This document shows, piece by piece, positions 54,901-62,452 of a DNA stretch of 64,000 nucleotides; position 1 is the stretch's first letter; each line of letters starts with the position of its first letter. This stretch comes from Alphaproteobacteria bacterium. Its GTDB lineage: Bacteria; Pseudomonadota; Alphaproteobacteria; CASFRQ01; SAAU01. The DNA is taken from contig SAAU01000008.1 in NCBI GenBank assembly GCA_009929265.1, forward strand, positions 1-64,000, given 5' to 3'. The notes beneath the pieces were generated by a model. That model saw only the letters and a program-made list of their open reading frames with translations. It made no database searches and was not told where the DNA came from. The position numbers were made by a program, and so were the translations under genes.

Positions 54901-55539
54901 TTAAAGTTCTTTTTGAATAAGGGAATCTAAAGCCTTTTGATCTTCTTTTTCATAAGAGACGCCTTCATATTCTGGATATTCTTGCCTGATTTCTTTTGGA
55001 ATTTTGTCTCTTTCTTTGAAAGCTTTTGAAGTTTCTTTTATGCTTTCTGCCGAAATTTTAAGTTTTGAAATTTCTTTTTGTGGAATAAAGTGCTTTAAAT
55101 AATTCGTTGATTCAACAATATATTTTTCAGAAAAACTTCCTTTTGAAAACTCAGAAAGACTTCCTTCTGGAAGGACAAGGGTGAAGCAAAAATAAGAAAT
55201 TGAAACCAAAAGGGTGCCCCGAAGAAGCCCAAAGGCAAAACCCAAGATTCTATCTAATCCGCTTAAGGCGCTTTTATGGAGCATTTTTGAAATAAATGTG
55301 TTGAAAAAGGCAAAAATAATCAATACAAAAAGGGCGGTAATTCCTGCTGATAAAATGCTAACAAGGGAAGGGTTTTGAAAAAAATTTCCAACGTAAGGAA
55401 TTACATAAGGGGCGCCATAAAGGGCTGCAATTCCCGCCACAATCCAAGAGGTAATCCCTAAAAGCTCTCTCACAAGACCGCGATACCACGCAAAAACACC
55501 AGATAAAAAGAGAATAGCAAAAACAATTAAATCAAGCAT
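54901..55539 (-). CDS. cvpA: CvpA family membrane protein
   Basis: CvpA was found through colicin V production; its cellular role is not well defined. The 212-residue product (start MLDLIVFAILFLSGVFAWYRG, with AAAGGAG upstream) has four predicted helices and the family pattern RGLVRELLGITSWIVAG followed by SGLDRILGFAFGLLRG. Its start overlaps the end of radA by 8 bases. purF, often next, is not here. Confidence 0.92.
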   Translation of the reverse strand: MLDLIVFAILFLSGVFAWYRGLVRELLGITSWIVAGIAALYGAPYVIPYVGNFFQNPSLVSILSAGITALFVLIIFAFFNTFISKMLHKSALSGLDRILGFAFGLLRGTLLVSISYFCFTLVLPEGSLSEFSKGSFSEKYIVESTNYLKHFIPQKEISKLKISAESIKETSKAFKERDKIPKEIRQEYPEYEGVSYEKEDQKALDSLIQKEL

Positions 55540-56935
55540 TTGAAGCTCCTTTAAATAATTCAACGAGAGTTCTTAAGTTTCCAATTTCCTTCTTTTTTAG
55601 AGAACTTAAATGAAGTTCTTTTTTTGTTTTGGAGAGAATACGGGGAACAAGGGCTTCTGTAAAGCCCAATTTTTCAGATTCTTTGAGGCGTAAATCACTT
55701 TGAGCAACAGCGCGAATTTCGCCAGAAAGGCCAATTTCACCGAAAAGAACACTTTGGGGCGGAACTGGTTTTCCAGTAAAGGCAGAAATTAAAGCTGCGG
55801 CAACAGCCAAATCAGCAGCAGGCTCGGAAATTTTCATTCCCCCTGCTACATTTAGGAAAATGTCTTTTTGCCCAATTACAAGACCACATCTAGATTCTAA
55901 AACGGCCAAAACCATGGAAAGGCGATTCATATCCCAGCCCACAACGGCCCGTTTCGGATAGGAGCCAACAGGTTGTGAAAGCAACGCTTGAATTTCAACA
56001 AGCATGGGGCGCGATCCTTCAATTCCGGCAAAAACACAAGAGCCTGAGATATTTCCCCGTCGTTCGGCCAAAAAGAGGGCAGAAGGATTGGGAACTTCCA
56101 TTAAGCCTTGTTCTGTCATTTCAAAGACGCCAATTTCGTCAGTGGCCCCAAACCTATTTTTAACAGCGCGTAAAATGCGGAAATGATGCCCCCTATCGCC
56201 TTCAAAATAAAGGACAGTATCCACCATATGCTCCAAAATTCGAGGACCAGCAAGGGTGCCTTCCTTGGTGACGTGTCCCACAAGAAACAGGACAAACCCC
56301 TTCTTTTTTGCAAGACGAATCAGCTCATGAGCGCAAGAGCGAACTTGACTAACCGTTCCGGGGGCCGAATCAAGCTCCTCCATATACATGGTTTGAATGG
56401 AATCAATCACGGCAACGTCAATTTGTTCCATTTTATCTAAGGTGGTTAAAATATCGCGCACATTTATGGTGGAAGCAAGATTTAAAGGAGCCTCGGAAAC
56501 CTTCAATCGTTCAGCACGCATGCGAATTTGATCCACCGATTCTTCTCCCGAAAAATAGGCAACAGAGGCGATTTTGTCCTCTGCATTTTTCTTTGATGTT
56601 AATTTGGCAGAGGCTTGCAAAAGAAGGGTTGATTTCCCGATACCAGGATCCCCCCCCACTAAGATAACAGATCCTCTGACAAGGCCGCCGCCGCAAACCC
56701 TATCAAATTCTTCAATATCTGATTTTAACCTAAAAAAGTGACGGGGGGAGCCCTTCAAATGGGTAAAGGCAATAGTGCGCCCGTCTTTTGTGTTCTTAAA
56801 TCTAGAGCCTTCTCTTTCGGGAAGAGCCTCTTCTTGAACGGTGCCCCATTCTCCACACGAATCACATTTTCCAACCCAACGGGGAAACGTTGCGCCACAG
56901 TTTTGACAGACAAATTGAGATGTTTTTTTGGACAT
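55532..56935 (-). CDS. radA: DNA repair protein RadA
   Basis: RadA is a RecA-like helicase that promotes branch migration. The 467-residue product has an N-terminal C4 zinc finger (CQNCGATFPRWVGKCDSCGEW), Walker A GGDPGIGKSTL, the RadA-specific KNRFG motif and a C-terminal Lon-protease-like domain with GLSGEIRAV. The length is normal. It is followed by cvpA, a pairing common in Alphaproteobacteria. Confidence 0.97.
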   Translation of the reverse strand: MSKKTSQFVCQNCGATFPRWVGKCDSCGEWGTVQEEALPEREGSRFKNTKDGRTIAFTHLKGSPRHFFRLKSDIEEFDRVCGGGLVRGSVILVGGDPGIGKSTLLLQASAKLTSKKNAEDKIASVAYFSGEESVDQIRMRAERLKVSEAPLNLASTINVRDILTTLDKMEQIDVAVIDSIQTMYMEELDSAPGTVSQVRSCAHELIRLAKKKGFVLFLVGHVTKEGTLAGPRILEHMVDTVLYFEGDRGHHFRILRAVKNRFGATDEIGVFEMTEQGLMEVPNPSALFLAERRGNISGSCVFAGIEGSRPMLVEIQALLSQPVGSYPKRAVVGWDMNRLSMVLAVLESRCGLVIGQKDIFLNVAGGMKISEPAADLAVAAALISAFTGKPVPPQSVLFGEIGLSGEIRAVAQSDLRLKESEKLGFTEALVPRILSKTKKELHLSSLKKKEIGNLRTLVELFKGASNA

Positions 56936-56976
56936 ATAATTAAAGTATCCTTTTATGAGAATGAAGTTTTATAAGC

Positions 56977-57747
56977 TTAGACAACTTCGACAGGAATAGG
57001 GCCGTCGGAAGAGCCTTCTACAAATTGACGGATATAAGGATTATCTGTTTTATCCATTTCATCAACGGTTCCTGTCCAGATGATTTTACCTTCATAAAGC
57101 ATGGCGACTCTATCTGCAATTTTTCGAACAGAAGTCATATCGTGCGTAATGGAAAGGGCCGTTGCCCCCAGCTTTTTCACACAAGAGACAATCAAGTCGT
57201 TAATAACATCGGCCATAATGGGGTCTAATCCTGTTGTGGGTTCGTCAAAAAAGATAATGTCAGGTGAAGAAGCAATTGCACGTGCAAGACCTACCCGTTT
57301 TTTCATGCCGCCTGAAAGATCGCTTGGATAAGCATTCGCGATACTTTTGCTTAAGCCCACTTGATTAAGTTTTTCAAGAGCAATGTCGTAAGCTTTCTTT
57401 TTGGGATATTTCTTTCCTTGAATCAAGGCAAAGGCCACATTGTCAATCACAGACAAACTATCAAAAAGAGCAGCGCCTTGAAAGAGCATGCCAATTTTTC
57501 CATTGACTTTTTCATGCTCTGAAAGGGAGAGGCCGGCCGTTTCATTTCCAAAGATTTTAATCGAGCCTTCCTCTGGTGTTAAAAGCCCCAAAATGCATTT
57601 TAAGGTGACGGATTTTCCCGTGCCAGATCCCCCGATAATGACAAGAGATTCGCCCTTTTTAACATCAAGTGAAAAATCTTTTAAGATATGCTTATTTCCA
57701 AATGACTTTGAAATATGATCAATTTGAATAATAGGTGTTGATATCAT
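56977..57747 (-). CDS. mlaF: ABC transporter ATPase, MlaF type
   Basis: MlaF energises retrograde phospholipid transport that maintains outer-membrane asymmetry. The 256-residue ATPase has Walker A GGSGTGKS, signature LSGGMKKRVGLARA and Walker B IIFFDEPTTGLDP. The C-terminal extension MDKTDNPYIRQFVEG is the MlaF-type tail. It follows mlaE by 8 bases. The substrate-binding mlaD and the periplasmic mlaC are not adjacent. Confidence 0.92.
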   Translation of the reverse strand: MISTPIIQIDHISKSFGNKHILKDFSLDVKKGESLVIIGGSGTGKSVTLKCILGLLTPEEGSIKIFGNETAGLSLSEHEKVNGKIGMLFQGAALFDSLSVIDNVAFALIQGKKYPKKKAYDIALEKLNQVGLSKSIANAYPSDLSGGMKKRVGLARAIASSPDIIFFDEPTTGLDPIMADVINDLIVSCVKKLGATALSITHDMTSVRKIADRVAMLYEGKIIWTGTVDEMDKTDNPYIRQFVEGSSDGPIPVEVV

Positions 57748-57755
57748 TTTTACCT

Positions 57756-58529
57756 CTAGCTGTTAAAGAAAATCTCTGTGATAATGTAGTTGAAAATAAG
57801 AATTAAAATGGAGGAAGAAACCACCGCATTTGTTGTGGCCGCTCCAACGCCTTGGGCGCCTCCCTTTGAATTATACCCTTGATAACATCCCAAAAGCGTG
57901 ATGATAAACCCAAAAACAGAAGCCTTCACCAAGCCAGAGATAATATCAATCGCCTTTACGTAATTCCACGTGCTGGTTAGATACGTTGTGGCGTTAAAGT
58001 CTAGCTTATAGACCCCGATAATATATCCGCCACAAATTCCAATAATATCCCCAATTAAAACCAAAAGAGGCAACATTAAAATTCCCGCCAAAACCCTTGG
58101 AGCAATTAAATAACGATAAGGATTCGTGGAGAGGGTGGATAGGGCATCAATTTGCTCTGTCACCTTCATTGTGCCAAGTTCGGCGGCCATGGAAGCCCCG
58201 ATTCTGCCTGCAACCATTAAGCCAGCCATAACGGGGGCAAGCTCTCTGGTAATGGAGATAAGAACCACTAAAGAAACGGCGTTTTCTGCCGATAAACTTG
58301 AAAACCCTGTATAAGTTTGAAGGGCAATAACCATCCCAGAAAAAAGCGTTGTTAAGGCCACAACGGGGAGGGAATAATACCCCACCTCAATCATCTGAGA
58401 AAAGAGCGTTTTAAAGTAAAAAGGCGGGGTCACACAATAATAAAGAGTCTTTAAAGTGAAAAGAGTTAATCGCCCTGTTGCTTGTAAAAAGTTAATAAAA
58501 ACCTGTCCAAGTAAAGTCAAAAATTCCAT
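57756..58529 (-). CDS. mlaE: ABC transporter permease, MlaE type
   Basis: MlaE is the permease partner of MlaF. The 257-residue product (ATG at 58529, AAAGGAG upstream) has about five helices and the family pattern ITRELAPVMAGLMVAGRIGASMAAELGTMKVTEQIDAL. An open extension of 15 codons lacks a good site. The C-terminal GYNSKGGAQGVGAATTNAVV is also MlaE-like. Confidence 0.93.
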   Translation of the reverse strand: MEFLTLLGQVFINFLQATGRLTLFTLKTLYYCVTPPFYFKTLFSQMIEVGYYSLPVVALTTLFSGMVIALQTYTGFSSLSAENAVSLVVLISITRELAPVMAGLMVAGRIGASMAAELGTMKVTEQIDALSTLSTNPYRYLIAPRVLAGILMLPLLVLIGDIIGICGGYIIGVYKLDFNATTYLTSTWNYVKAIDIISGLVKASVFGFIITLLGCYQGYNSKGGAQGVGAATTNAVVSSSILILIFNYIITEIFFNS

Positions 58530-58859
58530 GCAAAACACTCCTTTTATGAATGTGTAAGAAAGCTTTAAATTCAAGGCCTTAAAAAGGAATAAAAGTATGA
58601 AAACTTTAGAAGATTAAGGCAAATATGCTTTCAAATCTTATTAAACATTATCAAAAGTATACTTCTTTTTTTTTGAATTTCAATAAAACATTTGATTTTA
58701 AGTTGCTTTTAAGGGTAAAGGATTTGTCAAAAGAGTTTCTTTTTTATGAATAAAGGTAAAAAAGACTTGCAAAAATAGAAAAAATTGTGTACAAACCAAA
58801 AAAGACTTTATATGAAAGTTATGGTTTAAATTTAATTTTTTAAAGAAAAGAGTTTTAAA
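58530..58859. other. Divergent region between mlaE and rpmF
   Basis: No gene or RNA is apparent. The rpmF promoter at 58767-58795 is listed separately. The rest is AT-rich and contains poly-T/A tracts. Confidence 0.4.
58767..58795 (+). promoter_or_regulatory. Promoter for rpmF
   Basis: TTGCAA (58767-58772) and TACAAA (58790-58795) are 17 bases apart. The rpmF start codon is about 65 bases downstream. Confidence 0.5.
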
Positions 58860-59048
58860 ATGGCAGTTCCAAAAAGTAAAACATCTAAGTCTTGTAAAGG
58901 AATGCGTCGTTCCCATGATGCTGTTTCTACAAGTGCTTTCGTTGAATGCCCAAATTGTGGCGAAATGAAAAGACCTCATCACATTTGTGAAAGTTGTGGA
59001 TATTATAGAAAAAAAGAAGTTATTTCAAAGGCTTCTGAAGAAAAATAG
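58860..59048 (+). CDS. rpmF: 50S ribosomal protein L32
   Basis: The 62-residue product begins [11 protein letters not shown] and has [20 protein letters not shown], four cysteines of a zinc ribbon. The pairing with plsX is conserved in bacteria. It opens the string rpmF-plsX-ihfA-merR-tRNA-Pro. Confidence 0.97.
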   Translation: MAVPKSKTSKSCKGMRRSHDAVSTSAFVECPNCGEMKRPHHICESCGYYRKKEVISKASEEK

Positions 59049-59074
59049 TCTGATTTAACAAAAGGACAACTAGA

Positions 59075-60127
59075 ATGCTTGTAATAGCTGTCGATACGAT
59101 GGGGGGGGATCATGCTCCCTCTTCTGTTATTGAAGGAGTGAAGAAAGCGCAAAAGGAAAATCCAGATGTGTTCTTCCTTCTTTACGGCGATAAGAATAAG
59201 GTAGCCCCTTATCTTGAAAAATATCGCTTAGACGACACAATGTATAAATTCTATCACACCGAAGATGTTGTCTCTTCCGATGCAAAACCCTCTGTTGCGG
59301 TGCGCACAGGAAGAAAAAGCAGCTTATGGAAAGCAATTTATGCCGTGCGTTCTGGGGAAGCTCAGGCCGTTGTTTCTGCTGGAAACACAGGCGCCTTTAT
59401 GGCAATGAGTAAGATTTGCCTCGGGATGATTGCCAATATCGATAGACCCGCTTTGACGGCTATTGTTCCTTCAAGTAAAGGCTTTAAGGTTTGCCTTGAT
59501 TTAGGCGCAAATGCCGAATGTCATGCCTCAAATCTTGTTGATTTTGCGTTGATGGGATCTATTTTGTATCGGATTTCTTTTGATAAGGAAAACCCAACCG
59601 TCGGACTTTTGAATATTGGCTCTGAAGAAGTCAAAGGAAAAGATGAAGTTCGTGAGGCGGCCAATCGCTTAAGGGAAATTCCAAACAAAGTTAATTATAA
59701 GGGCTTTGTTGAAGGGAATGATTATGGATTGGGTTCGGTCGATGTCTATGTTTCGGACGGGTTTTCTGGAAATGTGGCCTTAAAGACAATGGAAGGGACT
59801 ATGAAAATGGCTTCTTTTTTAGTGAAACAGGCCATTAAAAAGTCACTTCTTTCCAAGATTGGAATTCTTCTCATGATTCCTTCTTTCTTGGGGTTAAAGA
59901 AAAAAATTGATCCGCGTCTTTATAATGGGGCGATGCTTTTGGGGTTGAATGGGCTTTGTGTTAAGGCTCACGGAAACTCAGATGCGTTCAGTCTTCTATG
60001 TGCTATAAATCGGACCGTTAAATTGGTTAAAAATAATTTATGTGAAACGATTCGTTCGGAAATTGAAACAGTCGTCTTTGGCGAAGAGATTGATATAAAC
60101 GAGCAAAAAGAAATAAAGGAAGATTAA
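59075..60127 (+). CDS. plsX: Phosphate acyltransferase PlsX
   Basis: PlsX makes acyl phosphate from acyl-ACP, the donor for PlsY in phospholipid synthesis. The 350-residue product starts MLVIAVDTMGGDHAPSSVIEG and has AVVSAGNTGAFMA and CLDLGANAEC, typical motifs. Its stop lies one base before ihfA; fabH, which in most relatives comes between them, is missing. Confidence 0.97.
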   Translation: MLVIAVDTMGGDHAPSSVIEGVKKAQKENPDVFFLLYGDKNKVAPYLEKYRLDDTMYKFYHTEDVVSSDAKPSVAVRTGRKSSLWKAIYAVRSGEAQAVVSAGNTGAFMAMSKICLGMIANIDRPALTAIVPSSKGFKVCLDLGANAECHASNLVDFALMGSILYRISFDKENPTVGLLNIGSEEVKGKDEVREAANRLREIPNKVNYKGFVEGNDYGLGSVDVYVSDGFSGNVALKTMEGTMKMASFLVKQAIKKSLLSKIGILLMIPSFLGLKKKIDPRLYNGAMLLGLNGLCVKAHGNSDAFSLLCAINRTVKLVKNNLCETIRSEIETVVFGEEIDINEQKEIKED

Positions 60128-60128
60128 G

Positions 60129-60422
60129 ATGGATAAAACACTCACAAGATCTCAAATTGCTCAAGCTATTTATGATAAAGTGGGATTTTCTTATGTTGAG
60201 AGTGCTTCATATGTGGATGAAGTTATTGATGAAATGATTAAGGCTCTTCAGGAAAAAGAAGAGGTTAAAATCACTTCCTTTGCAACATTTAAGGTAAAAT
60301 CTAAAAACAAAAGAATTGGTAGAAACCCTAAGACAAAAGAGGAATATCTTATTGCTCCACGTCGGGTGATTTCTTTTGTCCCTTCTCAAATCTTAAAGAA
60401 AAAGGCTAATAGCGAAAAATGA
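60129..60422 (+). CDS. ihfA: Integration host factor alpha subunit
   Basis: IHF bends DNA at specific sites. The 97-residue HU/IHF-family protein has TLTRSQIAQAIYDKVGFSYVE at the start and KRIGRNPKTKEEYLI-type beta-arm sequence, with ARRVISFVPS replaced by APRRVISFVPS. The neighbourhood fits ihfA rather than hupB. It overlaps merR by four bases. Confidence 0.93.
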   Translation: MDKTLTRSQIAQAIYDKVGFSYVESASYVDEVIDEMIKALQEKEEVKITSFATFKVKSKNKRIGRNPKTKEEYLIAPRRVISFVPSQILKKKANSEK

Positions 60423-60757
60423 AGGATAACGAAGCGTATTTAACAATTGCAGAAGCCTCTCAAAAAATTGGGGTTCCCGCTCATGTTTTGCGCTTTTGGG
60501 AGAAGAGCTTTAAAGAATTAAACCCTATAAAAAAAATAGGGGGTCGGCGTTTTTATTCTCCAAAAGATATGACTCTTTTAGAGGAAATCAAATACCTTCT
60601 TTACGAAAAAAAATTGACGGTTAAAGGCACGGCACAACTTCTTGGAAAAAAGGAAGAAAAGGCCGATGTCTTGGAGGATAAACGGCAAGAGGATTTTGTA
60701 AAGGAAATTGGGGAAATAAAAGAATACGTCGATACGATTCTCGAAAAAATGGGGTAA
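60419..60757 (+). CDS. MerR-family transcriptional regulator
   Basis: The 112-residue protein has an N-terminal MerR winged helix: YLTIAEASQKIGVPAHVLRFWEKSF, then RRFYSPKDMTLLEEIKYLLYEKKLTVKG. A short coiled tail follows instead of an effector domain, so the ligand is not predictable. This gene follows ihfA in many Alphaproteobacteria. Its stop is 10 bases from tRNA-Pro. Confidence 0.92.
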   Translation: MKDNEAYLTIAEASQKIGVPAHVLRFWEKSFKELNPIKKIGGRRFYSPKDMTLLEEIKYLLYEKKLTVKGTAQLLGKKEEKADVLEDKRQEDFVKEIGEIKEYVDTILEKMG

Positions 60758-60767
60758 AGGAAAAAAA

Positions 60768-60844
60768 CGGAGTGTAGCGCAGTCTGGTAGAGTATTTGCA
60801 TGGGGTGCAAAGGGTCGTGGGTTCGAATCCCGCCACTCCGACCA
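60768..60844 (+). tRNA. tRNA-Pro (anticodon GGG)
   Basis: The 77-nt cloverleaf has acceptor arms CGGAGTG/CACTCCG and encoded CCA. The anticodon loop ATGGGGT on stem TTTGC/GCAAA gives anticodon GGG, which reads CCC and CCU. It lies 10 bases after merR with no room for its own promoter, so it is probably cut out of the plsX-ihfA-merR transcript. Confidence 0.96.
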
Positions 60845-60845
60845 C

Positions 60846-60879
60846 AAAAAAAGCGGAAGGTTTAACCTCCCGTTTTTTT
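60846..60879 (+). terminator. Terminator after tRNA-Pro
   Basis: AAAAAAAGCGGAAGGTT pairs with AACCTCCCGTTTTTTT (one mismatch) and is followed by more T. It starts 2 bases after the tRNA CCA. Confidence 0.85.
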
Positions 60880-60889
60880 GTATTTTAAA

Positions 60890-60968
60890 CACCCCCGCAT
60901 TCCCCTAGAACAGCCACCGCCCGCATGATGGATATCGGCAATAAATCCTTTCCATCAGAAAATTACAC
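60890..60968. other. Short GC-rich patch of unknown origin
   Basis: This stretch is clearly richer in G+C than both the upstream terminator and the following AT-rich genes. On the minus strand it reads as 25 codons ending in a stop (FSDGKDLLPISIMRAVAVLG and a few more), with another stop just ahead. It looks like a fragment of a gene or an inserted element. No identity is claimed. Confidence 0.4.
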
Positions 60969-61044
60969 AGTCAAAAAATATCCAGGATTGACTAGATAAT
61001 AATTTTATGATTTTATAATTTTATTATATTAAAAGGGATTAATT

Positions 61045-62097
61045 ATGACATATTACAATAAACATTCATCATGGTTAGATATTAATATTTCAGATGATTC
61101 ATTTTTTTCTTTTATTTCAAAAAGAGCTTTAGTAGCTTTAAAAAATTATCATAAAATTCCTACAAATCAACTTTCTGAGCGAGAGCAATATCTAAGGTTA
61201 ATCTTAAATAAAATCTCTTGTGAAGATTCCAATAATGAAAAGCATAAAAATCAAATAATTTCTCATATAGAAAAAAGAATTAATTATTTTGAAAATTTAA
61301 ATTTTTTATATGATAATGAAATCATTTTTCCAGATAATAATCCTTTAATTTATGATGTAGATAAAGTTGAAAAATATTTTTTTAATAATCATCTGCCAAT
61401 GAATAATGAAAAAAAATTTATCAAAAGATATTTAAATAATCAATCACGATATGATATTAAAAACAATAATAATTGGGGTGAACTTTGGCTAGAGATGATA
61501 GATCCAGCTCACAGAGAATTAGATTTTTATAAACACAAATGGTTGGAAAGTAAAAGTAAAGATCCTTTCTTTTTATTTTTAGAAAAACAAAATATTTCAC
61601 ACAGAGAACCATATATTAATTTTATACTAGATGATGAATTGCAATCGCATACAGCTAAACAAAAAAATGGATTATTATACTTAAATGACGTTTTAATTAC
61701 ATCACCTAAAATATGTGGAAGACATAATGAGATCTTATTTATTATAGATATAAATCAAAATATTATTACTGGTATATCTTCACCAAATCAACGCCATGTT
61801 TCATTATCAAGAGGAGTCCCTGTTCTAGGAGGTGGTTTATTAACTGTTGATAACGGGGTTGTGAAAGAAGTTAAAGGAAATTCGGGACATTATTTATTTT
61901 ACACAGCACATATGTTACAAACTATTTCTCTTCTAAGAGAAAGTGGAGTGCAACTTAATGATGATGTTGAAATTACTAACTTTACCGATTTCTACAATTG
62001 TGAAAAAATTAAAATAACAGAATTTGAAAAAAAGTATAAAAAGGAGAAACAAAATAATGCGCGTAAATATAAGAGCTTTGATAATTCGGGGCGATAA
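61045..62097 (+). CDS. Unknown protein with IQM/effector-like C-terminal domain
   Basis: The 350-residue product (AAAAGGGA before ATG) is asparagine- and lysine-rich and AT-rich in codons. Residues 1-200 are not recognised; they are helical and have no signal peptide or membrane helix. Residues 231-315 contain HVSLSRGVPVLGGG (251-264), VDNGVVKEVKGNSGHY (268-283) and LLRESGVQLNDDVEI. This pattern recalls the conserved 'HSSF..G.PV..AGE...NG.L..I...SGHY...' domain of plant IQM calmodulin-binding proteins and of some bacterial effector-like proteins such as XopAI. That link is from memory and the activity is unknown. It overlaps the next gene by 41 bases. Confidence 0.8.
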   Translation: MTYYNKHSSWLDINISDDSFFSFISKRALVALKNYHKIPTNQLSEREQYLRLILNKISCEDSNNEKHKNQIISHIEKRINYFENLNFLYDNEIIFPDNNPLIYDVDKVEKYFFNNHLPMNNEKKFIKRYLNNQSRYDIKNNNNWGELWLEMIDPAHRELDFYKHKWLESKSKDPFFLFLEKQNISHREPYINFILDDELQSHTAKQKNGLLYLNDVLITSPKICGRHNEILFIIDINQNIITGISSPNQRHVSLSRGVPVLGGGLLTVDNGVVKEVKGNSGHYLFYTAHMLQTISLLRESGVQLNDDVEITNFTDFYNCEKIKITEFEKKYKKEKQNNARKYKSFDNSGR

Positions 62098-62452
62098 AAT
62101 TGTTTTATGTAAGAATATAAAAGGTGGTTTTTATTTTCTTCCTGGAGGAGGTTTGGAAGAGGGCGAAACTATAAACCAATGTATTATTCGCGAACTTAAA
62201 GAAGAAACAAACATTAAAGAAAATGAAGTTTTAATTAATAAAAGTATTGAAACAATAGAGCATATTTTTGAAGACAAAGGTATTGTATATCATGAAATTA
62301 ATCTTATTAAAAATGTTTATGTTACAACGGATGTGATTGAATCTCGTGAAGATCATTTAGAATTTGAAGAAGTGAAAGTAAACGTGCTTCACACTTATAA
62401 ATTATTACCAGAAAAAATTAAAAGTCATATTTTAACACAGTTAGAATTATGA
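62057..62452 (+). CDS. Nudix hydrolase
   Basis: The 131-residue product (start MRVNIRALIIRGDKIVLCKN, AAGGAG upstream inside the preceding gene) has a Nudix box at residues 31-53: G31 to E37, then R45-E46-L47-K48-E49-E50. The usual glycine at position 52 is replaced by Asn. Nudix enzymes cleave nucleoside diphosphates linked to another moiety (sugar nucleotides, NADH, dNTPs). The substrate cannot be predicted. Its stop overlaps the start of the glycosyltransferase gene (ATGA). Confidence 0.9.
   Translation: MRVNIRALIIRGDKIVLCKNIKGGFYFLPGGGLEEGETINQCIIRELKEETNIKENEVLINKSIETIEHIFEDKGIVYHEINLIKNVYVTTDVIESREDHLEFEEVKVNVLHTYKLLPEKIKSHILTQLEL

Noticed and set aside
60578-60892. Open frames on - opposite merR and tRNA-Pro
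   Set aside because: They are antisense to merR and to the tRNA; the SEWRDSNPRPFAPH-type peptide is another tRNA artefact.
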